Of a DNA stretch of 64,000 nt, positions 44,574-52,323 are shown piece after piece. The notes beneath the pieces are model-generated. The model was not told the DNA's origin and ran no database searches. It saw only the letters and a program-made list of their open reading frames with translations. Source of the stretch: Blastococcus sp. TF02-09 (lineage in GTDB: Bacteria > Actinomycetota > Actinomycetes > Mycobacteriales > Geodermatophilaceae); NCBI RefSeq assembly GCF_003319105.1, contig NZ_QOHH01000008.1, positions 62,001 to 126,000 on the forward strand, in the 5' to 3' direction. How positions within the stretch are numbered: position 1 is the first letter of the stretch; each line of letters begins with the position of its first letter. Position numbers and translations under genes: made by a program.

Positions 44574-46409
44574 GTGCTCGCCGATCTCCGCACCCGCACC
44601 GTCCAGCTGCTGCCCACCGGCCGCCGGCTCCCCGACGCCGTCTTCGAGCGCCGGCACCGCGCGATCGTGCGGCTGGCGCTGGCCTGCGCCGTGGGGCTGG
44701 TCCTGCTGGCCTGGGTGTGGGGGTACGGGCAGCCGGCCGCCGTCGCCGTGTTCGCCGCCGTCGCCGGACCGCTGGTCGTGGCGGTGGTCCCGGGGCTGAG
44801 CCGCGCCGTGCACGCCGCCGCCACCACCTGCAGCCTCATGGCCGCCTCGGTCGCCCTCGTGCACCTGTGGGGCGGGGTCACCGAGTCGCACTTCAGCTTC
44901 TTCGTGATGATCGGCGTCGTCTCGCTCTACCAGGACTGGGTGCCCTTCGGCATCGTCGTCGTCGTCGTCGCCCTGCACCACGGCGTGTTCGGCACGCTCC
45001 AGCCGCATGCCGTCTTCGGGCACGGCGGGGAGGGCAACCCGTGGGCGTGGGCCGGCATCCACGCCGCCTTCGTGCTCGCGGCGAGCCTGGCCCACCTCTC
45101 CTCGTGGCGGCTCAACGAGGACCAGGTGCTCAGCGACCCGCTCACCGGGCTGGCCGACCGGACGCTGCTCGAGGAGGTCACCCGCCGCCTGCTGACCCGC
45201 GGCAACGAGGTGAGCCTGCTGTTCATCGACCTCGACGACTTCAAGGCCGTCAACGACAGCCGCGGCCACGCCTCCGGCGACGAGCTGCTCCTCGTGCTCG
45301 CCGAGCGGCTGCGCGGCTGCGTCCGGCCGGGCGACGTGGTGGCGCGGATCGGTGGCGACGAGTTCGCCGTCGTGGTGAGCGGCGGCACCGACGTGGCCCG
45401 CGCCGTCGGCGAGCGGGCCCTGATCGCCCTCTCGCTGCCCGTGCCGCTGGCCGACGGCACCCTGGTCATCCACGGCAGCGTCGGCGTGGCCGCCTCCACC
45501 GACCTGACCGGCGGCTCGGCCGACGCGCTGCTGCGCAACGCCGACCTGGCGATGTACCTGGCCAAGGCGCAGGGCAAGAACCGCCTCGTCGTCTACGCCG
45601 ACGGCATGGCCGAGGCAGCCAGCCGCCGGGCCGCGCTCGCCCAGGACGTGTGCGGCGCCGCCGCGAACGGCGAGCTCGAGGTGCACTACCAGCCCACGGT
45701 GCGCCTCACCGACGGCCGCACGACCGGCTTCGAGGCGCTCGTGCGCTGGAACCACCCCGAGCGCGGGCTCATCCCGCCGGCCGAGTTCATCCCGCTCGCC
45801 GAGGAGACCGGCGACATCGTCGCCATCGGCGCCTGGGTGCTGCGCGAGGCGCTGCGCCAGGGCGCGGTCTGGACGGCGGAGACCGGGATGCCGCTGCGCA
45901 TGGCCGTGAACCTCTCCCCCCGCCAGTTCCACGACGGCGGGAACGTCACCGAGCTCGTGGCCGCCGCCCTGGCGGAGTCGGGCTTCCCCGCCGAGCAGCT
46001 CACCCTGGAGGTCACCGAGGGCGTGCTGGTCCGGGACGGCGACGCGGTCGTGGCGCAGCTGGAGTCGCTGCGTGCCCTCGGCGTCCGCATCGCCATCGAC
46101 GACTTCGGCACCGGCTTCTCGGGGCTGTCCTATCTGCGGCACCTGCCGGCGGACATCATCAAGATCGACCGCAGCTTCGTCACCGACCTGCCGCGGGGCC
46201 GCTCGGCGGTCACGCTGATCACCTCGATCGTCGAGCTGGCCCGCACGTTGGGCCTGGACATCGTCGCCGAGGGCGTGGAGACCGAGGACCAGCGCCGCAC
46301 GCTCGCGGACCTGGACTGCGGATCGGCCCAGGGCTACCTGTTCGCCCGCCCGAAGCCCGCCGACCGCGCGGGTGCAGCCCTCGCGGCCGGCGTGCCGGTG
46401 CGCGCCTAG
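44574..46409 (+). CDS. Membrane GGDEF-EAL protein (cyclic di-GMP turnover)
   Basis: A 611-residue protein. About five or six hydrophobic segments span residues 30-175, then a GGDEF domain (intact motif ARIGGDEFAVVV, at about 260) and an EAL domain (GFEALVRWNHPERGLIPPAE at about 385; IDDFGTGFSGLSYL; EGVETEDQ). Both active sites look complete, so it could make or break down c-di-GMP. The N-terminal membrane part is a likely sensor. It is not linked by sequence to the mycofactocin genes around it. Confidence 0.92.
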   Translation: MLADLRTRTVQLLPTGRRLPDAVFERRHRAIVRLALACAVGLVLLAWVWGYGQPAAVAVFAAVAGPLVVAVVPGLSRAVHAAATTCSLMAASVALVHLWGGVTESHFSFFVMIGVVSLYQDWVPFGIVVVVVALHHGVFGTLQPHAVFGHGGEGNPWAWAGIHAAFVLAASLAHLSSWRLNEDQVLSDPLTGLADRTLLEEVTRRLLTRGNEVSLLFIDLDDFKAVNDSRGHASGDELLLVLAERLRGCVRPGDVVARIGGDEFAVVVSGGTDVARAVGERALIALSLPVPLADGTLVIHGSVGVAASTDLTGGSADALLRNADLAMYLAKAQGKNRLVVYADGMAEAASRRAALAQDVCGAAANGELEVHYQPTVRLTDGRTTGFEALVRWNHPERGLIPPAEFIPLAEETGDIVAIGAWVLREALRQGAVWTAETGMPLRMAVNLSPRQFHDGGNVTELVAAALAESGFPAEQLTLEVTEGVLVRDGDAVVAQLESLRALGVRIAIDDFGTGFSGLSYLRHLPADIIKIDRSFVTDLPRGRSAVTLITSIVELARTLGLDIVAEGVETEDQRRTLADLDCGSAQGYLFARPKPADRAGAALAAGVPVRA

Positions 46410-46425
46410 GTCAACGGCGCGGGGG

Positions 46426-46905
46426 TCAGAGCTCGACCTTCTCGTTCTCGCCGCCCTCGATCCGCTGCCCCGTCGCCTTCGCCTTCACGAAGCTGAACGC
46501 GGTCGCCAGCCGGCCGCCGGGGCTGTCCCAGTACTCGGCGGAGTCGCCCTCGACGCGCAGCAGCACGATCGACGGGTCCTCCGGGCCCTGGGGGAACCAG
46601 GCCTCGACGCCGCTGTTCCACAGCTCCTTCTTCTTCGCCACGTCGTCGACGACGGAGGCGGAGCCGGTGAGGGAGACCCAGGTGCCGCCGGAGCCGACGC
46701 CCACGTTGACCTGGGGCGAGGCCTGGACGTGCTGCACGGGGTGGGAGCCGCGCTCGGCGAAGAACCACAGGTCGCCGTCGAACTCGACCTCCTGCAGCGT
46801 CATGGGGCGGCTGGTGAGCTTCCCCTCGGGCGTGGTCGTGGTGAGGAAGCCGAACCGCTGGTCCTTCAGCAGCTCGGCGACCTTGCGGGTGTCCTCTGCG
46901 CTCAT
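46426..46905 (-). CDS. Pyridoxamine 5'-phosphate oxidase-like flavin protein (general stress type)
   Basis: A 159-residue split-barrel protein of the general stress protein 26 group: RKVAELLKDQRFGFLTTTTP, LTSRPMTLQEVEFDGDLWFF, VNVGVGSGGTWVSLTGSASV and LWNSGVEAWFPQGPEDPSIV. These bind FMN or FAD; enzymatic activity is usually unproven. AGAGGA precedes the ATG at 46905. It ends 16 bp from the convergent GGDEF-EAL stop. A TetR gene lies upstream on the same strand. Confidence 0.87.
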   Translation of the reverse strand: MSAEDTRKVAELLKDQRFGFLTTTTPEGKLTSRPMTLQEVEFDGDLWFFAERGSHPVQHVQASPQVNVGVGSGGTWVSLTGSASVVDDVAKKKELWNSGVEAWFPQGPEDPSIVLLRVEGDSAEYWDSPGGRLATAFSFVKAKATGQRIEGGENEKVEL

Positions 46906-46983
46906 GGCGTCGTCCTCTCGTCGTGCACAACCGTTCCCGGACCCCGTGCCCCGGCCGCGCTCGCACCACACACGCAGGAGGCG

Positions 46984-47583
46984 TCAGCCGAGGCCGTCGA
47001 CCAGCGCTCCGAGCAGGCGCTCGTAGGAGGCGTCGGGATCGTCCACCTGCGCCACGCCGGCCAGTTCGAGGGCGACGGCGCCGTGCACCGCCGACCAGAT
47101 GACCTGGGCGGCCTCCCGCGGGTCGTCGCGGCGCAGCACGCCGGCGTCCATGGCGCGGGAGACCTCGTCGACGAGCACGCCGAAGGCCGCGGTGGCGTGG
47201 CCCTTGAGCTCGTCGCTGAAGGCGGCTGCGCGGTCGGCGGAGCTGGCGCCGCTGCCGAACATCGCCTCGTAGTGCTGGGGGTGGGCGAGCGCGAAGCGGC
47301 GGTAGCTGCGGCCGCACTCGCGCAGCCGCTCGGCCGGGTCGGCGTCCTCCCGCGTGCGGATGCCGGCGGCCAGGCCGTCGAAGCCGCGGACGAGGACGGC
47401 GGCGACGAGCCCGGTCTTGCTGCCGAACCGGTTGTAGACGCCCATGGGTGCGACGCCGGCCTCGGTGGCGACGGCGCGCACGGTCAGCCCGCGCAGCCCG
47501 TCGCGGACCAGCACCCGCTCGGCGGCGTCGACGAGGGCCGCCTCGAGGTCGCGGCTGGGCGTGCGCTGGGTGGGTTCGGCCAT
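46984..47583 (-). CDS. TetR-family regulator of the divergent exporter
   Basis: A 199-residue TetR protein; the HTH is in DGLRGLTVRAVATEAGVAPM followed by GVYNRFGSKTGLVAAVL. The C-terminal part matches the WHG/TetR_C_33 type (AAQVIWSAVHGAVALELAG). It is divergent from a DHA2 exporter with a shared 77-bp region holding a palindrome, so it probably represses that exporter and itself. An upstream start would add eight residues; the ATG at 47583 fits the fold. Confidence 0.85.
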   Translation of the reverse strand: MAEPTQRTPSRDLEAALVDAAERVLVRDGLRGLTVRAVATEAGVAPMGVYNRFGSKTGLVAAVLVRGFDGLAAGIRTREDADPAERLRECGRSYRRFALAHPQHYEAMFGSGASSADRAAAFSDELKGHATAAFGVLVDEVSRAMDAGVLRRDDPREAAQVIWSAVHGAVALELAGVAQVDDPDASYERLLGALVDGLG

Positions 47584-47609
47584 GCGTCCATCCTCCCTCT
47601 TGCCCAACT

Positions 47610-47647
47610 GTAGAACGTTGTCCTACTGCTATGGCACATCGTTCTAC
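47610..47647. promoter_or_regulatory. Probable TetR operator
   Basis: GTAGAACGTTGTCCTAC (47610-47626) is an imperfect 17-bp palindrome, and GTAGAACG is repeated in inverted form at 47640-47647 (CGTTCTAC). The sites lie between the divergent tetR and exporter starts. Confidence 0.55.
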
Positions 47648-47660
47648 TACGGAGGCCGCC

Positions 47661-49202
47661 ATGGACCAGTCGAACCCCGTTCCGCAGCCCCGCCCGTGGC
47701 GGGTGCTGGCCGTCCTGTGCGTGTCGGTCCTCCTGGTCGGCATCGACAACACGATCGTCAACGTCGCGCTCCCGACGGTGGCCGCGGAGCTCTCGGCGGA
47801 CACCAGCGGGCTGCAGTGGATGGTCGACGGCTACACGCTCGTGTTCGCCGCCCTCCTGCTCGTGGGCGGGTACCTCGGCGACCGCTACGGCCGGCGGCGC
47901 ATGCTGCAGCTCGGCCTGGCGCGGTACGGCCTCACCTCGCTGCTCGCCGCGACCGCCGGCACCACGGCCGAGCTCGTCACGGCGCGGGCGCTTATGGGGG
48001 CGGGCGCCGCGCTGATCTTCCCGGCGACGCTCGCGCTGCTCCTCACCGCCTTCCCCGGGGCGCGCGAGCGCGCCACGGCGATCGGGGTCTGGTCGGCGGT
48101 CACCGGGCTGTCGGTCGCGATCGGGCCGGTGACCGGCGGATGGCTGCTCGAGCACTTCGCCTGGGGCTCGGTGTTCCTGGCCAAGCTGCCGCTGGTGGTC
48201 GTGGCGCTGGTGGCCGGGCAGCTGGTCCTGCGCGAGTCGCGCGAGCGGGCGCCGTCCCGCTTCGACGCGCTCGGGGCGCTCGCCTCGGTGACCGGGATCG
48301 GGCTGCTCGTCTGGACGACGATCGAGGCGCCCGGGCACGGCTGGACGTCGGCGGTCACCGTGGCCGGCTACGCCGGTGCGGTGCTGGCCCTGGCCGGGTT
48401 CGTGGTCTGGGAGCTGCGCCGTCCCGAGCCGCTGCTCGACGTCCGGCTGTTCACCGACGCGCGGGTGTCGGCGGGGAGCGGTGCGATCGCGCTGGCCTTC
48501 TTCGCGCTCTTCGGCTTCATCTTCCTGATCACCCAGTACTTCCAGGCGGTCCTCGGGTACGGCCCGCTCGCTGCCGGCCTGCGGACGCTGCCCTTCGCGC
48601 TGGTCATCGGCGCCACCGCACCGCTGGCGATCATGGCGATGCACAGGTTCGGCACGAAGCGCGTCGTGGCGGCCGGCCTGCTGGTGATGGCGCTGGGCTT
48701 CGTCACGGCGGCCGGCGCGGCCGTGGACTCGGCCTACTGGGGCCGCATCGTGGTCTCGATGGTCCTGATGGCCGCCGGCCTGGGCCTGGTGACCAGCCCG
48801 GCGACCGAGGCCGTGATGGGTGCGCTGCGCGCCGACCAGGCGGGCGCGGGATCGGCGGTCAACGACACGGTGCGCGAGGTCGGGGGCACGCTCGGCGTCG
48901 CGGTGGTGGGATCGGTGCTGAGCACGGTCTACGCCGGCACCGTCCGGGACGCCCTGGCCGGCGCGCCCGCGGAGGCCCGCGACCTCGCGGCCGACTCGGT
49001 CGTCGCCGGACTGGCCGTCGCCGCGCAGTCGCCCGACCCGGGCGCGGCGGACACCGTGCGCCAGGCGTTCGTCGACGGGCTCTCGGCCGGCTCCTGGGTG
49101 TGCGCCGGCGCCTGCGTCGTCGGGGCGCTCTCGGTGGCCGCCTGGCTGCCGGCCCGCGCGCGGGACGAGGCGCCCGTGCCGGCCGCGGTCGCCGTCGGGT
49201 GA
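47661..49202 (+). CDS. MFS exporter, DHA2 (14-helix) drug-transporter family
   Basis: A 513-residue membrane protein with about fourteen hydrophobic segments. Motif A is GGYLGDRYGRRRMLQLGLAR, motif C-like GLSVAIGPVTGGWLLEHFAW follows TM5, and DNTIVNVALPTVAAEL is the D1 motif of DHA2 drug exporters of the EmrB/QacA group. Proton-driven export of toxic compounds is likely; the compound is unknown. TACGGAGG precedes the ATG. Divergent from its probable repressor. Confidence 0.92.
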   Translation: MDQSNPVPQPRPWRVLAVLCVSVLLVGIDNTIVNVALPTVAAELSADTSGLQWMVDGYTLVFAALLLVGGYLGDRYGRRRMLQLGLARYGLTSLLAATAGTTAELVTARALMGAGAALIFPATLALLLTAFPGARERATAIGVWSAVTGLSVAIGPVTGGWLLEHFAWGSVFLAKLPLVVVALVAGQLVLRESRERAPSRFDALGALASVTGIGLLVWTTIEAPGHGWTSAVTVAGYAGAVLALAGFVVWELRRPEPLLDVRLFTDARVSAGSGAIALAFFALFGFIFLITQYFQAVLGYGPLAAGLRTLPFALVIGATAPLAIMAMHRFGTKRVVAAGLLVMALGFVTAAGAAVDSAYWGRIVVSMVLMAAGLGLVTSPATEAVMGALRADQAGAGSAVNDTVREVGGTLGVAVVGSVLSTVYAGTVRDALAGAPAEARDLAADSVVAGLAVAAQSPDPGAADTVRQAFVDGLSAGSWVCAGACVVGALSVAAWLPARARDEAPVPAAVAVG

Positions 49203-49209
49203 GGCGGGG

Positions 49210-49587
49210 CTACTCGGCGTCCAGGTAGCGCCAGGCGCCGTCCTCGCGGACGAACCGGCTGACCTCGTGCTGCTCGCCGCGTTCCCCGCCCGCGATCCGG
49301 TGCGCGGTGAACTCGACCGTGCCCTCGGCGGCGAGCAGGCCGCCGCCCTCGGTGCGCAGCACGTCGAGCCCCAGCCAGCGGACGCCGGGGTCCAGCTCCA
49401 GCGCCGGCGGCCGGGTGCTCGGGTGCCACGTGGCCAGCAGGTAGGCCGGGTCGCCGACGACGAAGGCGCTGTACCGCGAGCGCATCAGCTGCTCGGCGGT
49501 GGCGGCGGGGGTGTCGCCGGCGTGCAGGGGGCCGCAGCACTGGTCGTAGGGCAGCCCCGTTCCGCAGGGGCAGCGTCGGGGAGCCAC
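49210..49587 (-). CDS. YchJ/SEC-C family protein
   Basis: A 125-residue protein starting APRRCPCGTGLPYDQCCGPL, a SEC-C-like zinc knuckle with Cys6, Cys8, Cys17 and Cys18, followed by an NTF2-like YchJ domain (AEQLMRSRYSAFVVGDPAYL, LLATWHPSTRP). Function is unknown. The GTG at 49587 is the only sensible start, although GGAGG sits unusually close to it (one base). It converges on the exporter gene with a 7-bp gap. Confidence 0.87.
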   Translation of the reverse strand: MAPRRCPCGTGLPYDQCCGPLHAGDTPAATAEQLMRSRYSAFVVGDPAYLLATWHPSTRPPALELDPGVRWLGLDVLRTEGGGLLAAEGTVEFTAHRIAGGERGEQHEVSRFVREDGAWRYLDAE

Positions 49588-49686
49588 ACCTCCGAGTGTG
49601 CCTGCCCTCGGTGCGCTGAAGTCCCGCGGCCGAGCTGCCGAAGAGGGAGGAGGACGTCGGGTCCGCCGGGAGCAGGGAGATGCAGC

Positions 49687-50454
49687 GTGGTGAAGGTGCT
49701 CGTGGTCGAGGACGAGGACGCCACCCGGCTCATGCTCGAGCGGCGGCTGTCCTGGGCCGGCTACCGGATCCGCGCGGCCGCCTCCGCCGACGAGGCGACG
49801 GCCGTGCTGGACGGGAGCTTCGAGCCCGACGTCGTCCTCACCGACATGTTCATGCCGGGTGGGAGCGGCCTGGGCCTGGCCACCGCGCTGCGGGAGCACC
49901 CCAGCAGCGCCGACGTCCCGGTCATCTTCCTGAGCGGCCGCGCCCTGCCCGGTGACGTCGTGGCCGGCCGCTCCCTCGGGGCCGGCTACCTGGCCAAGCC
50001 GTGCAGCCTGGCCGACCTCGCCCGGGCGATCGACGAGGCCGCGGGGACGGGCACCGAGGAGCTGGAGGACGTCGTCCGCCGCCGGCTCGGCGACGTCGCC
50101 GGCGTGGAGGAGGACGCCGAGCGGGCGCTCACCGCCACGCTCCTGCGCACCTACGTGGCGAGCGCGCCGATCGGCATGGCCGCCGTCGAGCGGGCGGTCG
50201 CCACCGGGGACGCCGAGGCGCTCGCCCTGGCCGCGCACCGGCTCGCCGGGGGTGCCGCGACGCTGGGTGCGGACGCCCTGGCCACGGCCCTCCGGTCGCT
50301 GGAGGAACGTGCGCTCGCCGGCGAGGTCGCCGACGCCGACGACGTCCGGCGGACCGCCGAGCAGCTGGAGCGGATCTGCGGGCTCTTCACCGGGCTCGCC
50401 GAGGAGCTGGAGGAGGACGTGCTCGTCCACGACGAGCCGTCCCCGGCCGCCTGA
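49687..50454 (+). CDS. Response regulator with C-terminal HPt domain
   Basis: A 255-residue protein. The receiver domain (1-118) has the acidic pocket Glu8-Asp9, phosphoacceptor Asp53 (VVLTDMFMPGGSG) and Lys104 (YLAKPCS). Residues 145-245 form an HPt four-helix bundle with the phospho-histidine His184 (LAAHRLAGGAATLGADALAT). A receiver joined directly to HPt suggests an intermediate in a phosphorelay; no sensor kinase is beside it. GGGAG precedes the GTG. mftE begins 32 bp downstream but has its own leaderless promoter. Confidence 0.88.
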   Translation: MVKVLVVEDEDATRLMLERRLSWAGYRIRAAASADEATAVLDGSFEPDVVLTDMFMPGGSGLGLATALREHPSSADVPVIFLSGRALPGDVVAGRSLGAGYLAKPCSLADLARAIDEAAGTGTEELEDVVRRRLGDVAGVEEDAERALTATLLRTYVASAPIGMAAVERAVATGDAEALALAAHRLAGGAATLGADALATALRSLEERALAGEVADADDVRRTAEQLERICGLFTGLAEELEEDVLVHDEPSPAA

Positions 50455-50474
50455 GGTCGCGGCTCCCCGCCCCC

Positions 50475-50480
50475 TAGGCT
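50475..50480 (+). promoter_or_regulatory. -10 element TAGGCT, leaderless mftE start
   Basis: TAGGCT stands 6 bp before the mftE GTG at 50487, with no ribosome-binding site. mftE therefore seems to have its own promoter, apart from mftABC. Confidence 0.55.
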
Positions 50481-50486
50481 GCCCGC

Positions 50487-51179
50487 GTGCCCGAGCTCGC
50501 CGGCGCGGTGTGGCCGCGCGTGCCCGAGGCGGCGCTGCTGGTCGTCCCGCTCGGCTCGGTGGAGCAGCACGGGCACCACCTCCCGATGGGCACGGACACC
50601 GCCGTCGCCGCGGCCGTCGCGCGCGCGGCCCTCCCGGACCTGGACGGCGCCCTGCTCGCGCCCGCGCTGCCGTACGGCGCCAGCGGCGAGCACGAGGGCT
50701 TCCCCGGCACGGTCTCGATCGGCACCGAGGCGCTGACCACCGTGCTGGTCGAGCTCGGGCGGTCGGCCGGCCGGTGGGCGGGGCGCGTGCTGGTGGTCAA
50801 CGGCCACGGCGGCAACCTGGAAGCGCTGCGGACGGCGGTGCCGCTGCTGCGCGCGGAGGGGCGGGACGTGGCCTGGTTCGCCTGCGGCGCACCCGGCGGT
50901 GACGCGCACGCGGGGCGGACGGAGACGTCACTGATGTTGCACGTGGAACCCGGTGAGGTGCGTGCGGCGGACGCGGTGGCGGGGGAGACCGCGCCGATGG
51001 CGGTGATGCTGCCCCGGCTGCGGGCCGAGGGGGTGCGGGCGGTGAGCCCCACCGGGGTGCTGGGCGACCCCGCCGGCGCGTCGGCGGCCGAGGGGGCGGA
51101 GCTGCTGGCCGCGATCACGAGGCGGCTGGTCGCGGCGGTGACGGAGTGGCGGGTGGACCCCGCCGGACGGCTCGGCTGA
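50487..51179 (+). CDS. mftE: MftE, creatininase-family peptidase of mycofactocin synthesis
   Basis: A 230-residue creatininase-fold protein. Metal ligands are in LGSVEQHGHHLPMGTDTAVA (Glu26, His28, Asp37), VVNGHGGNLEALR and HAGRTETSLML. MftE cleaves the modified C-terminus off MftA, releasing the Val-Tyr-derived piece for MftD. It lies 10 kb from mftC, which is unusual, but no other creatininase is in view and mftF is close by. A 10-bp hairpin overlaps its stop. Confidence 0.9.
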   Translation: MPELAGAVWPRVPEAALLVVPLGSVEQHGHHLPMGTDTAVAAAVARAALPDLDGALLAPALPYGASGEHEGFPGTVSIGTEALTTVLVELGRSAGRWAGRVLVVNGHGGNLEALRTAVPLLRAEGRDVAWFACGAPGGDAHAGRTETSLMLHVEPGEVRAADAVAGETAPMAVMLPRLRAEGVRAVSPTGVLGDPAGASAAEGAELLAAITRRLVAAVTEWRVDPAGRLG

Positions 51180-51196
51180 GGAGCGGTCCGGCGGGG
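51158..51196 (+). terminator. 10-bp hairpin overlapping the mftE stop
   Basis: CCCCGCCGGA (51158-51167) pairs exactly with TCCGGCGGGG (51187-51196), loop 19 bp. It lies between the convergent mftE and iron-binding-protein genes. Confidence 0.5.
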
Positions 51197-51219
51197 CCCG
51201 TGCGGTCAGGCGGCGACGC

Positions 51220-52218
51220 TCAGGCGAGCGCCTCGGCGAACAGCGGAACGGCGTTCTCCAGCGCGTACTGGATGCTCGGCGCCGTCCCGATGGAGAAGGC
51301 GCTGGCGAGTGCCTCGTCCTCCAGCACGACCGCGCGGCCCTCCTGCACCGAGGGCAGGGCCTGCCACAGCGGGTTGGACGTGTACTCCGCGGCCTCGACG
51401 TAGATCGGGAACGCGACGGTCAGGTCGGCGTCCAGAAGGGACACCTGCTCCTCGCTCACCGGGATGTAGAAGCTGTCGGTGGCCAGCTCCTGGATGGCCG
51501 GCTTGTTGATGAAGCCGAGCTCCTCCATGAAGTCGACGCGGGTGTCGCCCTGCACGTAGGCGCTGTACCCGGTCGAGAGGAAGGCGGCGACGGCGACCTC
51601 GGTGCCCTCGAACGCCGGGTTCTCCGCGGCGGCGGTCTCGAACGCCTCGGTCACCTCGGCGGCGAGCTCGTCGGCCTCGTCGGTCCGGCCCAGCGCCTGG
51701 CCGACCAGCTCCAGCTGCTGGTCGTAGGTGGTCTGGAAGGCGCCGACACCCGTCGGCTGGCCGACGGTGGGGGCGATCCGGCTGAGCTGGTCGTAGCGCT
51801 CCTGCGTGCCGTCGGACTTGGTGTCCAGGATCAGATCGGGCTCCAGGGCGGCGATCGCCTCGTAGCTGGGCTCGGTCGTCTCGATGATCTCGGGGGCCTC
51901 GTCGTACAGGCCCTCCGACCACGGGCCGACGCCCTCGCCGCCGAACGCCAGCCAGTCGCTGGCGCCCACCGGCTGCACGCCCAGGGCCAGCGCCGTCTCG
52001 GCGTCGCCCCAGCCCAGGGCCACCACCCGGGTCGGCTCCTCCTCGATCTCCACGTCGCCGAAGGCGGTGGTCACGGTGACGGGGAAGGCGCCCGAGGAGC
52101 TGCTGCCCGCCTCACCGCCGGAGGTCGTGTCGGTGTCGTCGTCGGAACCGCAGCCGGTGACGACGAGAGCGGCGGCGGCCAGCAGGGCGGCGCCGCGGAG
52201 CAGGGGACGGGCGGGCAT
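51220..52218 (-). CDS. Iron-siderophore ABC transporter substrate-binding lipoprotein
   Basis: A 332-residue lipoprotein with lipobox VTGC (Cys at about 23), a Ser/Asp/Gly linker, then a FecB/FepB-type fold: TAFGDVEIEEEPTRVVALGW, LEPDLILDTKSDG, NPLWQALPSVQEGRAVVL. It binds a ferric siderophore outside the membrane. No permease or ATPase gene is adjacent, so it is an orphan. AAGGAG precedes the ATG, and a 15/19 match to the IdeR/DtxR iron box lies 20 bp before the start. Confidence 0.9.
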   Translation of the reverse strand: MPARPLLRGAALLAAAALVVTGCGSDDDTDTTSGGEAGSSSSGAFPVTVTTAFGDVEIEEEPTRVVALGWGDAETALALGVQPVGASDWLAFGGEGVGPWSEGLYDEAPEIIETTEPSYEAIAALEPDLILDTKSDGTQERYDQLSRIAPTVGQPTGVGAFQTTYDQQLELVGQALGRTDEADELAAEVTEAFETAAAENPAFEGTEVAVAAFLSTGYSAYVQGDTRVDFMEELGFINKPAIQELATDSFYIPVSEEQVSLLDADLTVAFPIYVEAAEYTSNPLWQALPSVQEGRAVVLEDEALASAFSIGTAPSIQYALENAVPLFAEALA

Positions 52219-52237
52219 GACGAACTCCTTCGGACGA

Positions 52238-52256
52238 TCAGGTAAGGCTCACCTAA
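52238..52256 (-). promoter_or_regulatory. IdeR/DtxR-type iron box
   Basis: On the minus strand TTAGGTGAGCCTTACCTGA matches 15 of 19 positions of the iron box TTAGGTTAGGCTAACCTAA, directly upstream of the siderophore-binding-protein gene. Iron repression of that gene is expected. mftF starts 68 bp away on the other side. Confidence 0.8.
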
Positions 52257-52323
52257 GCACAGCGGGTGCGCGGCCAGCGCACCGCCCCGTCTCGCCGGCA
52301 CCGTCCCGGGGGAGACTCCTGCG

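Noticed and set aside
43869-46142. Open frame of 757 codons on the minus strand
   Set aside because: Antisense to the VWA and GGDEF-EAL genes; low-complexity His/Gly/Arg protein without motifs.
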